This document shows, in pieces, positions 35,262 to 44,273 of a DNA stretch of 64,000 nucleotides. The notes below the pieces were generated by a model. That model did no database searches and was not told the origin of the DNA. It saw only the letters and a list, made by a program, of their open reading frames with translations. Numbering within the stretch: position 1 is the first letter of the stretch; each line of letters opens with the position of its first letter. This DNA comes from Citrobacter tructae (GTDB taxonomy: Bacteria; Pseudomonadota; Gammaproteobacteria; Enterobacterales; Enterobacteriaceae): positions 2,480,001 to 2,544,000 of the forward strand of contig NZ_CP038469.1 of NCBI RefSeq assembly GCF_004684345.1, given 5' to 3'. The translations under genes and the position numbers were made by a program.

Positions 35262-35993
35262 ATGTTGAGTTATAACAAGACTATCGCAGCTATCGTCGTC
35301 GGTGCAACGCTTACGGCATTCAGCCCCATAACCCAGGCCGATATCGTTATCAACGGCACGCGCATCATCTATAAAGAAAGCGACAAAAAGATCTCTGCTC
35401 GTCTGGAAAATAAGGGTTCTCGCCCGTTGCTGGTGCAGTCCTGGCTTGATACCGGTGATGACAATGTAGACCCGGCCTTGATCAAAGTCCCGTTTAACGC
35501 GACCCCACCGGTCTCACGCATAGACCCGAAAAAAGGCCAAACCGTTACCATCACCTATACCGGTACGCAGGCATTACCGAAAGACAGAGAAAGCGTGTAC
35601 TGGTTTAACGTGCTGGAAGTCCCACCCAAAATGCAGGCAAAAGAAGCTGAAAATAAAAACGTCCTGCAACTGGCTTTCCGTACCCGTATCAAACTGTTCT
35701 ATCGCCCTGATGGATTAGCAGGTGAGCACTTCAAAGCACCAGATCAATTAACCTGGCGCTGGAATGGCAATAAAATAAAAGTGACGAACCCAACGCCTTA
35801 TTACGTTTCCTTCTCGTCTGTCGATATACAGTCGGGAAATAAAAAATATAACGTAGACGCCACAATGGTTGCGCCAAAAAGCGATACCGAATTTACGGTA
35901 CAGGGTCTGAACAATTCCCTTGGCGGCGCTAAATTACACTATTCAGCCATTAGTGATTACGGCAGTGAAATAAAAGGCGAAGCTAATATGTAA
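35262..35993 (+). CDS. yadV: Periplasmic fimbrial chaperone, YadV/EcpD-like
   Basis: PapD-type chaperone that folds and caps pilins in the periplasm until they reach the usher. The 243-residue preprotein has a signal peptide ending near TQA, then DIVINGTRIIYKESDKKIS. The conserved N-domain signature LVQSWLDTG (near residue 57) and the segment DRESVYWFNVLEVPP (near 105) are present, and Lys in RTRIKLFYRP (near 135) is the subunit-anchoring lysine. The F1-G1 loop is short (FGS class). It lies 83 bases after yadN and before the usher. The start at 35262 follows GGGAGA. Confidence 0.9.
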   Translation: MLSYNKTIAAIVVGATLTAFSPITQADIVINGTRIIYKESDKKISARLENKGSRPLLVQSWLDTGDDNVDPALIKVPFNATPPVSRIDPKKGQTVTITYTGTQALPKDRESVYWFNVLEVPPKMQAKEAENKNVLQLAFRTRIKLFYRPDGLAGEHFKAPDQLTWRWNGNKIKVTNPTPYYVSFSSVDIQSGNKKYNVDATMVAPKSDTEFTVQGLNNSLGGAKLHYSAISDYGSEIKGEANM

Positions 35994-36079
35994 TCTCACG
36001 GATTACATTATTCTCTGGGTAAATGTCTTGAATTAATTATTGACTGAATGATTACAGCGTCGAGCATAAGAAAAAACAG

Positions 36080-38671
36080 ATGACTCATTGTAAACTGACA
36101 CGGATTGCCGTTATTTTTGCCTGCATTTATGGCCACGCCGCCAATGCGGCAGAAAGTATTGAATACGATCCCAGCTTCCTGATGGGGAGTTCTGCCCGGG
36201 GGATTGACCTGTCGCGCTACGCCGAGGGTAACCCTGCTATGCCCGGCAGCTATGACGTGAAAGTCTACGTCAATGAAAATGCCGCAACGAGCATGACCGT
36301 AGAGCTTATTGATACGGGTAAGAAAAGTGCCGACGCCTGTATTTCCCGTAAAATGCTTAGTCAGTTGCATATTAAGCAGCCGGAGCTTAAAGACGGGGAA
36401 GCGGTATTACGCAAAGGCGAAGCGGAAGCAGATGATTGTCTCGATCTGGCGCGGGCGATCCCGCAATCAGAAGTCTATTTCGATACTAACGATCAGAAGC
36501 TGGATATCACGGTTCCGCAGATCTGGATCCTCAGTAATTACCAGGGATATATCGACCCATCGTTATGGGAAGACGGCATCAGTGCCGCCATGTTGTCCTA
36601 CCGTATGAACGGCTGGCGCAACACGAGCCAGGGTAATGAAACTCAGTCGTTCTATACTGCGCTAAACGCGGGGATTAACCTCGGGAACTGGCATTTCAGA
36701 AGCAACGGCAACTATAGCTGGCAGCAGGATGTCGGCGGTAATTTTGATATCCAGAACAGTTATATGCAGCGCGAACTGCCATTTATTCGTTCTCAACTCG
36801 TGGTCGGGGAAACCTACACCACCGGGGAAACCTTCGACTCTGTCGGCATTAAAGGCGCACGCCTGTACAGCGACGACCGCATGTTACCGCCTTCCATGAC
36901 CAGTTTTGCCCCAGTGATCCGCGGCGTAGCGAACAGTAACGCCAAAGTCACCATCACCCAGGGCGGCTATAAAATTTACGAAGGAACCGTACCGCCTGGC
37001 GAATTCGCCATTGATGACATTATGCCCTCTGGCTACGGTAACGATCTGGTGGTCACCATTGAAGAAGCCGACGGTTCACGCCGGACGTTCTCACAGCCGT
37101 TCTCCTCGGTTATGCAAATGCTACGTCCGGGAATCGGGCGTTGGGATCTCAGCGGCGGGCAGATCGATCGCGACGATTTGCACGAAGACTATAACTTGCT
37201 GCAAGGGTCATTCTACTACGGTATCAACAACACCTTTACCGGCTATACGGGTATCCAGCTCACCGATGCCGACTTTATGGCCGTGCTGCTGGGGCTGGGC
37301 GTAAACACCAGCATCGGCGCAGTATCGCTGGACGTCACTCAGTCGCAGGCGAGTATCTACAACGATCAAACCTACACCGGGCAAAGCTATCGTATTTCGT
37401 GGAACAAAATGTTCAGTGCCACCAATACCTCGCTAAACCTGGCCGCCTATCGCTATTCCACCAGTAACTACCTGGGGTTGAACGATGCCCTGACGTTACA
37501 GGATGATGCCAGACACAGCTCTCCCGACGAGCAGCGCACGATGGGGAATTATCAGCGTGCCCGCAATCAGTTCACCGTCAGTCTCAACCAGCCGTTGCTT
37601 TTCGAAGAGGTCGATTACGGCTCGTTTTATCTTAATGGTAGCTGGACGGATTACTGGAGCGGAACCCATAGCCAAAGCACGTACTCCATGGGCTACAGCA
37701 AAGGGACGAGCTGGGGAACCTGGAGCGCCACGGTACAACGCACCTGGAACGAAGACGGAGAGCAGGATGACAGTTTCTACCTGAGCTTCAGCATTCCGCT
37801 GGAAAATTTACTGGGCGGTAAACGTCGCGAAAGCGGCTTCAAGTATCTCGACAGCCGTATGAGCACTGACTTTAACGGCAGCCATCGTTTGAGCGCCAGC
37901 GCCAACGGCAGCAGCGGCGATGGGAAATATAACTACAGCGTGAATACCAATTACGCCACCAATAAGCAGAGTTCCAATCTGGCGGATATTGGCGGTTATC
38001 TCAGCTATGAATCGCAATGGGGTACATGGTCTGGCTCAGCATCGGCTGACACTGACCACACCCGTCAGATGTCGCTCAGCACCGATGGCGGCTTCGTCCT
38101 GCACGGTGGCGGGCTGACATATACCAATCACAGCTTTAGCGATACCGATACGCTTGTCCTGGTGAAAGCCCCCGGGGCGCATGGCGCACGAATCAACTAC
38201 AGCAGTAACACCATTGACCGCTGGGGTTATGGCGTCGCCACGTCCGCCTCGCCGTACCGTGAAAACAACATCACGCTCGATATTCAGGAGCTGGAAAACG
38301 ACGTAGAGCTTAAGAGCACCAGCTCACAAACGGTTCCGCGCTACGGGGCAATTACCATGACCAATTTCGAAACCGATCAGGGCCGCTCGGCGATGATCAC
38401 GATGCGTCGTAGCGATGGCGAACCTCTGCCATTTGCCGCAACTATCACCAATGATCAAGGGCAGTCTCTGGGCTACATCGGCCAGAACAACCAGGCCTTT
38501 GTGCGCGGTATCGAAGATAACGGCGTGTTGCGGGTGAACTGGTCCGATAAGGACAACGTTTCACAGCACTGCATCGCGCGCTATCAGGTTCCGGCATCCG
38601 CTGCTGACCAGCGCGGGAACCAGACCCTGTCACTGGATAACGTACTCTGTACGGTATCTGCAACTCACTAA
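36080..38671 (+). CDS. htrE: Outer membrane fimbrial usher, HtrE-like
   Basis: FimD/PapC-family usher that catalyses pilin exchange and secretes the fibre. The 863-residue preprotein has a signal peptide (1-24), an N-terminal chaperone-binding domain (SIEYDPSFLMGSS..., about 25-150), a 24-strand barrel interrupted by a plug domain (about 250-340, around FAPVIRGVANSNAKVTI), and C-terminal domains with paired cysteines near the end (QHCIARY ... NVLCTVSATH). It begins 86 bases after the chaperone and is followed at 23 bases by the yadM-like pilin. The full-length frame is intact. Confidence 0.92.
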   Translation: MTHCKLTRIAVIFACIYGHAANAAESIEYDPSFLMGSSARGIDLSRYAEGNPAMPGSYDVKVYVNENAATSMTVELIDTGKKSADACISRKMLSQLHIKQPELKDGEAVLRKGEAEADDCLDLARAIPQSEVYFDTNDQKLDITVPQIWILSNYQGYIDPSLWEDGISAAMLSYRMNGWRNTSQGNETQSFYTALNAGINLGNWHFRSNGNYSWQQDVGGNFDIQNSYMQRELPFIRSQLVVGETYTTGETFDSVGIKGARLYSDDRMLPPSMTSFAPVIRGVANSNAKVTITQGGYKIYEGTVPPGEFAIDDIMPSGYGNDLVVTIEEADGSRRTFSQPFSSVMQMLRPGIGRWDLSGGQIDRDDLHEDYNLLQGSFYYGINNTFTGYTGIQLTDADFMAVLLGLGVNTSIGAVSLDVTQSQASIYNDQTYTGQSYRISWNKMFSATNTSLNLAAYRYSTSNYLGLNDALTLQDDARHSSPDEQRTMGNYQRARNQFTVSLNQPLLFEEVDYGSFYLNGSWTDYWSGTHSQSTYSMGYSKGTSWGTWSATVQRTWNEDGEQDDSFYLSFSIPLENLLGGKRRESGFKYLDSRMSTDFNGSHRLSASANGSSGDGKYNYSVNTNYATNKQSSNLADIGGYLSYESQWGTWSGSASADTDHTRQMSLSTDGGFVLHGGGLTYTNHSFSDTDTLVLVKAPGAHGARINYSSNTIDRWGYGVATSASPYRENNITLDIQELENDVELKSTSSQTVPRYGAITMTNFETDQGRSAMITMRRSDGEPLPFAATITNDQGQSLGYIGQNNQAFVRGIEDNGVLRVNWSDKDNVSQHCIARYQVPASAADQRGNQTLSLDNVLCTVSATH

Positions 38672-38694
38672 AATCCGCGAGATATGGATAACCT

Positions 38695-39258
38695 ATGACA
38701 CGGAAAAATATTCCTCTGGCACTCGCCATGCTGACGCTCTCAGCCTCGGCACTGGCCGTTGATGTCAACGTTAAATTCAGGGCCGATATTATACAGCCGA
38801 CCTGTGATATCAAACTGGAAGGAACCGGTACTTCTAAAACAGGTACTGATGCCTATAAGCTGGTCATTCCTGATATCAGGCTGGACCAGTTACGCGCGAA
38901 AAGCGCCGAAACGGTAGGTGAATTTACCTTAAAAACGGAAAACTGTACGGGCAGCCCGAGCAAAATCGTTTCTACCATCATGGCTGAGAAAAAAACCGGT
39001 GTCGCGGGGATGAACCTGGCGATCCCTCTCGCAACTGGGGCAGGGTTAACGGGCAGTATCGGTGTCGGTTTCCGTCGGGCCAGTACGTCAACTGACACAT
39101 TTTTTAAAGTCCAGAACGATGAAAAAATCACGTGGACTGCCAATGAAATCACCAAGGATGGGTTAAAACTGGCTGCCGTAATGCGAGAAACCCAGACTGA
39201 TAAGGGCACAATCGGTGATTTCAGCGCCAAAGTCACGTTTAACTTCACCTATGAATAA
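38695..39258 (+). CDS. yadM: Minor fimbrial subunit, YadM position
   Basis: A 187-residue pilin with signal peptide (MTRKNIPLALAMLTLSASALA) and mature start VDVNVKFRADIIQPTCDIKL. The disulfide pair is Cys in PTCDIK and Cys in TENCTGS, and the C-terminal zipper is KVTFNFTYE with penultimate Tyr. The symbol is given from operon position (directly after the usher, as in yadN-yadV-htrE-yadMLK-yadC); sequence-level assignment is less sure. It probably forms part of the fibrillum or an adaptor below the adhesin. Confidence 0.75.
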   Translation: MTRKNIPLALAMLTLSASALAVDVNVKFRADIIQPTCDIKLEGTGTSKTGTDAYKLVIPDIRLDQLRAKSAETVGEFTLKTENCTGSPSKIVSTIMAEKKTGVAGMNLAIPLATGAGLTGSIGVGFRRASTSTDTFFKVQNDEKITWTANEITKDGLKLAAVMRETQTDKGTIGDFSAKVTFNFTYE

Positions 39259-39270
39259 CGGGGTAGCACA

Positions 39271-39852
39271 ATGAAAAAAACAACTTTAGCCTGCTACGTC
39301 GTCAGCGCCATGGCATGCTTCAGCATTGGGATGAATACCGCCAATGCCACCACGGATTCCCTGGATCTTACCGTCGTGACAAAAGTCACAGCGGGAACCT
39401 GTAGCGCCGAACTACAAGAAAACTCAAAGACAGTTACCGACATTGATTTTCAGGATGTTTTCATCCCGGAAGTGATCAGCGGAAACAAAGCAAAATCATT
39501 CAATCTGATACTCAGCAACTGCGCAGCAACGCCCAGCGCTGAGTTGACATTGAAACCGGCCAGTGGTTCAACCTGTGATGGTGCAGCAGGCGCGGGAGAA
39601 GCATTTGCCAACTCCTCCGTTGCAACCCCGAAAGCAGCAGCGGTCGCCGTTGAAGTCTGGGGGTCAGCAACCCCTAAAAGCGGCACACAACTGAAGTGTA
39701 AATCCGCCAACGCGTTCCCTGTCACGATAGTCGGCAAAAGCGTGACCGTGCCGCTCAGCGCACGGCTAATCCGCGATAGCGGTAAGGCTGACACGGACGT
39801 CACTGCCGGTGAGTTTTCCAGCCAGGCAGTATTTGATATTACCTATAAGTGA
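39271..39852 (+). CDS. yadL: Minor fimbrial subunit, YadL position
   Basis: A 193-residue pilin with signal peptide (MKKTTLACYVVSAMACFSIG...ANA) and mature start TTDSLDLTVVTKVTAGTCSAEL. It has four cysteines in the mature part (GTCSAE, SNCAAT, STCDGA and LKCKSA), so two disulfides are possible, against one in its neighbours. It ends AVFDITYK. It follows the yadM-like gene by 12 bases. The symbol is from position in the operon. Confidence 0.75.
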   Translation: MKKTTLACYVVSAMACFSIGMNTANATTDSLDLTVVTKVTAGTCSAELQENSKTVTDIDFQDVFIPEVISGNKAKSFNLILSNCAATPSAELTLKPASGSTCDGAAGAGEAFANSSVATPKAAAVAVEVWGSATPKSGTQLKCKSANAFPVTIVGKSVTVPLSARLIRDSGKADTDVTAGEFSSQAVFDITYK

Positions 39853-39883
39853 TTTACAGCGCAGCCTGTGTAAAAGGGACGTT

Positions 39884-40462
39884 ATGAAAAAGCACGGTTT
39901 ATCTACCACTCTTATCATTGGTGCTGCGCTATTTAGCGCCAGTACATTGGCTGATGTGAGTGTCGACTTTAACGCAAAAGTGCTGAGCACCACCTGCACG
40001 ATATCCGTTAGCAACAACGGGACGGTCGATTTAGGTACGGTGAGCCTGGGTTATTTCGCCAGCGGCATTACGGCGGAGCAATATTTTTCTGGGGGTCAGG
40101 AATTCTTTATCAATTTGTATAACTGTACCGGGAGTGCCCCAACAGGGACCACAAATTTGCATCTGGATTTCAAACCTAAAAACGGCGCTTTTGCAGCAGG
40201 CTCGCAACAAGTTTTTCCGAATGAGGAAAGTAATGGCGCCAAAAATGTTGGCGTGGTGATTTTTTCAACGCACGATCGCAGCAATATGTTTAACGTCTGG
40301 TCTCCAGCGGGTATTTCACGGTCGACATATACGGTTAATGCACAGAGTATGAATAACTCAACCTGGGCTTTTTATACCCGAATGCAAAAAATTGATAATA
40401 TTGCCTCTGTCACTGCCGGAAAAGTGGCAACCAGTGTACTGGTAGATACCTGGTACGATTAA
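39884..40462 (+). CDS. yadK: Minor fimbrial subunit, YadK-like
   Basis: A 192-residue pilin with signal peptide (MKKHGLSTTLIIGAALFSASTLA) and mature start DVSVDFNAKVLSTTCTISVS. The middle (NVGVVIFSTHDRSNMFNVW) and end (TRMQKIDNIASVTAGKVATS, LVDTWYD) resemble E. coli YadK as I remember it. The start at 39884 was chosen because a signal peptide begins there after GGGACGTT. The frame from 39809 overlaps the previous gene. It sits 31 bases after the yadL-like gene and just before the first adhesin. Confidence 0.82.
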   Translation: MKKHGLSTTLIIGAALFSASTLADVSVDFNAKVLSTTCTISVSNNGTVDLGTVSLGYFASGITAEQYFSGGQEFFINLYNCTGSAPTGTTNLHLDFKPKNGAFAAGSQQVFPNEESNGAKNVGVVIFSTHDRSNMFNVWSPAGISRSTYTVNAQSMNNSTWAFYTRMQKIDNIASVTAGKVATSVLVDTWYD

Positions 40463-40495
40463 TTCAATGGAATGAAAGATAAAGAGTGGATTCAG

Positions 40496-41752
40496 ATGAT
40501 CATAAAAAAAATGGGTAAATTAGCCACAGGAATCGTGTTATTACTGGGTACAAGTCTCGCGTCTTCTTCTTGGGCGGGTTCACAGATTTACTATGGCAAA
40601 AATAGCGATGATGAAAATACCCATCTTTTTATTTTTCCTCATGGCTCAGTGCCTGCCTCTGCCGGGAAAGTAACCGGTGGGATTATCAAACCGTTAGGTG
40701 TTACGCTGCTATCAAGCTCTTCATCTGGCTCGGTTCACTGCAAGGACCTCCCTGTATTGCCATTAAATCAAACCGACTCTGAAATTTACCACAACCTAAT
40801 TAATTCAGGTAAATCATATGATGGCAAACCTTTATTTGAAACATCGATTGAAGGCATCTACATAACGGTCGAAGTCCTTAATTACAGTAGCCCAGGTATG
40901 GAATTTACCCCTTCATCGTTTACCCTTCCAGCAACAGGGAACATTATTATCGCTGGTAAAATTACCGATGCGTCACAGTGTAAGGCTGATCAACCGATCA
41001 GTTTTCAGGTCAGAACCACATATTACCTTGCTGATAACTACGTTCCCGCTATATACGATGGTACCGTCTCCGAAGCCTATAATCCATTCATGGCAAATAT
41101 CATTCGAAATGACACTCTTAAGACCCGTGGCTTTGGCAGTACAAATGCCCCCGGCTTTAGTGTCAGAGCCTCAACGCAAGGGCTAGGGTATTATCTGACC
41201 GTTGAGTTTAACTCAATTGCCCTGATGGTCACTGCCCCAACCTGTTATACCAATACCATTGCGGGTACAAATGTTAAAGGCAACACCGTCGATTTCGGCA
41301 ATGTTTTAACCACGGATATTAGTAACGGGACCAGTAATTCCAAACGTCAGTTCCAGATAGCATTAAAAGACTGTGTGGGTATTGGACACATAGTAACGAA
41401 ACTGTCCACCACAAAAACCGGGAACAGCGTCAGGATATTGGGCAACCAGCAGACATACAATGCAGCCGGAGGAATTGGGGTAAAAATTACCGGCTTGAAC
41501 GATTTCGTGACCGGTCAAGTGGAACAGCTTTATCCTAACAATCCATATTCCGTTTATACAGAATATGAGTCGGCGACAAACTCTGACGGTTGGACTGACA
41601 TTAATGCCAGCGATGTGACGCACCCTGGGGTCGAACATACCCTGAGTTTCGAAGCGCAACTGGTTCCCGATTTCGTGCAGGATCAACCTGCCCCGGTGAT
41701 CACCGCGGGTGGATTTGAAGCAACAGGTACATTCTCTATTACCTATCCCTGA
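40496..41752 (+). CDS. First YadC-like two-domain tip adhesin
   Basis: A 418-residue protein, twice pilin length, as expected for a tip adhesin: signal peptide (residues 1-28, ending SSSWA), an N-terminal receptor-binding domain (about 30-230) with two cysteines (HCKDLP, SQCKAD), and a C-terminal pilin domain (about 245-418) starting TAPTCYTNTIAGTNVKGNTV with DCVGIG as the disulfide partner and ending TFSITYP. The pilin domain follows the pattern of the next adhesin, so the two genes look like a diverged duplication. The start at 40496 (MIIKKMGKLATG) is favoured over 40472 by the signal peptide. The ligand is unknown. Confidence 0.82.
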   Translation: MIIKKMGKLATGIVLLLGTSLASSSWAGSQIYYGKNSDDENTHLFIFPHGSVPASAGKVTGGIIKPLGVTLLSSSSSGSVHCKDLPVLPLNQTDSEIYHNLINSGKSYDGKPLFETSIEGIYITVEVLNYSSPGMEFTPSSFTLPATGNIIIAGKITDASQCKADQPISFQVRTTYYLADNYVPAIYDGTVSEAYNPFMANIIRNDTLKTRGFGSTNAPGFSVRASTQGLGYYLTVEFNSIALMVTAPTCYTNTIAGTNVKGNTVDFGNVLTTDISNGTSNSKRQFQIALKDCVGIGHIVTKLSTTKTGNSVRILGNQQTYNAAGGIGVKITGLNDFVTGQVEQLYPNNPYSVYTEYESATNSDGWTDINASDVTHPGVEHTLSFEAQLVPDFVQDQPAPVITAGGFEATGTFSITYP

Positions 41753-41761
41753 TTTTACTTA

Positions 41762-41788
41762 CTGCCAGGTGCGCACTGCGCCTGGCAG
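41762..41788. repeat. Long hairpin after the first adhesin gene
   Basis: CTGCCAGGTGC and GCGCCTGGCAG form an 11-bp stem (one G-U pair in RNA) around a 5-base loop, 10 bases beyond the stop. No T-run follows, so it is more likely a 3' stabiliser or partial terminator than a full terminator. Confidence 0.55.
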
Positions 41789-41819
41789 ATAGCGGTATGT
41801 GCAACATAACCACACTGAT

Positions 41820-41843
41820 AAATTAATAAATTAATAAATTATA
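41820..41843. repeat. 8-bp tandem repeat AAATTAAT between the two adhesin genes
   Basis: Two exact copies of AAATTAAT and a third partial copy (AAATTATA) lie in the 222-bp AT-rich gap, 132-155 bases before the second adhesin start. Such repeats can vary in copy number. The gap is also the largest within the operon. Confidence 0.6.
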
Positions 41844-41974
41844 ACTCTATATCATTTCTATTATATTAATAAATGATGTTAGCTACGCAAAAGGGAACCA
41901 GCATTATGCTGATTAAATCTTACTATCACTAAATATCAAATACTCATGCAATGAGTGTCTGAAATGGAGTGCGT

Positions 41975-43198
41975 ATGAAAACTACTCTACAATTTATTAT
42001 TTTTACCATTCTTATCTTTATTAATTCCGTCTGTAACGCAACCGTCGATTTTATTGTTGGCGCAGGACCTGACGGTGTACCGCCGGAGAGAGATGGCCGC
42101 GCAAGTTTCCAGTATTCTGGGAGCAGTAATAACCTCGTATTTTACCACCCAACTCAACTCGGTCCGACTGGGGTACAATTACGCTGGCCTAATCAAGATA
42201 CCCATGACAGTGGCAGTGTATATTGTACAGCACATTCCAGTGCTACTGGTGGCCCTATCACCGTCAGAAATAAAATGGTTGATTCAGGACTCGTTTACGG
42301 GGGGCATAAATTATTCAAAACATCCGTTACAGGACTGTATTATACATTAAAAATATCAACTATATGGACAGCTTATAATACAACCGCTGACGTCCCAGAT
42401 ATATTTATAGGGGACGCATCAACACAAACTTTCCACTTTAGATTCCATGACGCTGATCTGCAACGAGCCTGTGAGCAACGGGATGGCAGGTGGACTCCAA
42501 AATTTTTTAGAATAGGTGGAATTTTTCAAGACTTTACTGTTGAATTTTATTCAGATACGACATTTAACCCTACAGTCAGCCAAAAAATAACGTTACTCAG
42601 CAGCAGCGATTACCTTTACAGTTTTAAGGCCGAGAATGCGGGTGGAACGGTTCAAGGGTACAGTGGGAGTATCTTTTTTAACTTTAATTTAGCGAATGTT
42701 ACCTTATCACTTCCGACCTGTTTTTCCTCAGTTGTTACAGGAAAAACAGCCAAGGGAACGACTGTTGAACTTGGCAGCTATACAACCGGTCAGATCAAAA
42801 ATGGTGCAACTCCAGTACCTTTTCAAATAGCCCTACAAAACTGTATTCGTGTGCAAAATATTGAAACCAAAATGTCCTCTGGAAACATTGGGGTGCAAAA
42901 CAAAAAATTAATCACTAATACGTTGACAGGCGCCAATGCCGCAGAAGGCGTCGGTGTTCTGATCGAAGGGCTAAAAAACCGTGTGAGTGAAAAAATGGTT
43001 CTCGAACCTAACGTGGGAACCTCTGTGTATAAAGCATATGAAGATGAAATTGATACTTCAGGTGGCATCTACCCAGGCAAAGGCCAAGGAACAACACAGG
43101 TGCTTGAGTTTCAGGCAACATTGCAACAAGACGGTAACGCGACTATCAAGGGAGGCGCTTTCGAGGCCACCAGCAGATTCCAGATAACTTATCCTTGA
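41975..43198 (+). CDS. yadC: Second tip adhesin, YadC
   Basis: A 407-residue two-domain adhesin with signal peptide (residues 1-22, ending VCNA). The lectin-type N-domain (about 23-215) begins TVDFIVGAGPDGVPP and contains FYHPTQLGPTGVQLRW and MVDSGLVYGGHKLF, which match E. coli YadC as I recall it. The C-terminal pilin domain runs from LSLPTCFSSVVTGKTAKGTT to RFQITYP with partner cysteine in QNCIRV. The start at 41975 gives MKTTLQFIIFTILI. It probably caps the fibre, alone or in alternation with the first adhesin (inference). Confidence 0.87.
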   Translation: MKTTLQFIIFTILIFINSVCNATVDFIVGAGPDGVPPERDGRASFQYSGSSNNLVFYHPTQLGPTGVQLRWPNQDTHDSGSVYCTAHSSATGGPITVRNKMVDSGLVYGGHKLFKTSVTGLYYTLKISTIWTAYNTTADVPDIFIGDASTQTFHFRFHDADLQRACEQRDGRWTPKFFRIGGIFQDFTVEFYSDTTFNPTVSQKITLLSSSDYLYSFKAENAGGTVQGYSGSIFFNFNLANVTLSLPTCFSSVVTGKTAKGTTVELGSYTTGQIKNGATPVPFQIALQNCIRVQNIETKMSSGNIGVQNKKLITNTLTGANAAEGVGVLIEGLKNRVSEKMVLEPNVGTSVYKAYEDEIDTSGGIYPGKGQGTTQVLEFQATLQQDGNATIKGGAFEATSRFQITYP

Positions 43199-43238
43199 TA
43201 GACAGATCAGATTGCTGGAAAAGTGTTCGTTGTTACAT

Positions 43239-43340
43239 GCCGGATGCGACGCGAACGCTTTATCCAGCCTATAAAATTGTGAAAAAATTCAATAAATTGT
43301 GATGCGCCATGTAAGCCTGATAAGCGTAGCGCATCAGGCA
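43239..43340. repeat. Paired REP elements (BIME) between yadC and panB
   Basis: Two REP-type palindromes lie in opposite orientation: one begins GCCGGATGCGACGCG (43239-43269) and the other is GCCTGATAAGCGTAGCGCAT (from 43314), about 45 bases apart. They form the usual bipartite BIME arrangement after the fimbrial operon and before the panB promoter. Confidence 0.8.
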
Positions 43341-43408
43341 ATTTTGCATTCGTCATCAGTCTCAGCTCATATCATCAGTTAACTGGTGATATGAGCGTAC
43401 CGAAATGA

Positions 43409-43436
43409 TTGCCCCACCCGATATGGCTGCTAGAAT
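43409..43436 (+). promoter_or_regulatory. Probable panB promoter
   Basis: A -35 TTGCCC (43409-43414), 16-bp spacer and -10 TAGAAT (43431-43436) lie 34 bases before the panB ATG and downstream of the BIME. Confidence 0.5.
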
Positions 43437-43470
43437 GCCAATAATTGCACCTTAGCCATCAGGATACGTT

Positions 43471-44262
43471 ATGAAACCGACGACTATTTCGCAGCTTCAG
43501 AAATACAAGCAGGAAAAAAAACGCTTCGCAACCATTACCGCGTACGACTACAGCTTCGCCAAATTGTTTGCCGATGAAGGGCTCAATGTCATGCTGGTCG
43601 GTGACTCGCTGGGGATGACAGTGCAGGGGCACGACTCTACCCTACCGGTCACCGTTGAAGATATCGCCTATCACACCGCCGCTGTCCGTCGCGGTGCGCC
43701 AAACGCCCTGCTGCTGGCTGACCTGCCTTTTATGGCTTATGCCACGCCGGAGCAGGCATTTGAAAATGCCGCAATTGTGATGCGTGCGGGCGCGAACATG
43801 GTCAAAATCGAAGGCGGTGAGTGGCTTGCCGACACAGTCAAAATGCTTGCCGAACGTGCTGTGCCGGTGTGTGGCCATCTGGGGTTAACCCCGCAGTCGG
43901 TCAACGTCTTTGGTGGTTATAAAGTGCAAGGGCGTGGCAATGCAGGCGACCAGTTGCTGAGCGACGCGCTGGCACTGGAAGCCGCAGGCGCGCAACTGAT
44001 CGTGCTGGAATGCGTGCCGGTTGAACTGGCGAAACGCGTCACTGAAGCGCTCTCTATTCCGGTAATCGGCATTGGTGCTGGCAACGTCACTGACGGGCAA
44101 ATCCTCGTCATGCATGACGCCTTCGGTATTACCGGCGGGCATATCCCGAAATTCGCCAAAAATTTCCTCGCGGAAGCGGGCGACATCCGCGCCGCCGTGC
44201 GGCAGTATATGGCTGAAGTCGAGTCCGGCGTCTACCCGGGCGAAGAACACAGTTTCCATTAA
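43471..44262 (+). CDS. panB: Ketopantoate hydroxymethyltransferase
   Basis: PanB transfers a hydroxymethyl group from methylene-tetrahydrofolate to ketoisovalerate, the first committed step toward pantothenate. The 263-residue TIM-barrel decamer subunit has GDSLGMTVQGHDSTLPV (Mg-binding Asp near 45), DLPFMAY (Asp near 84), KIEGG and HLGLTPQSVN, all family motifs. panC follows after 11 bases. Methylene-THF comes from the folate pathway served by folK upstream. Length is identical to E. coli. Confidence 0.97.
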   Translation: MKPTTISQLQKYKQEKKRFATITAYDYSFAKLFADEGLNVMLVGDSLGMTVQGHDSTLPVTVEDIAYHTAAVRRGAPNALLLADLPFMAYATPEQAFENAAIVMRAGANMVKIEGGEWLADTVKMLAERAVPVCGHLGLTPQSVNVFGGYKVQGRGNAGDQLLSDALALEAAGAQLIVLECVPVELAKRVTEALSIPVIGIGAGNVTDGQILVMHDAFGITGGHIPKFAKNFLAEAGDIRAAVRQYMAEVESGVYPGEEHSFH

Positions 44263-44273
44263 GGAGTCTTGTT

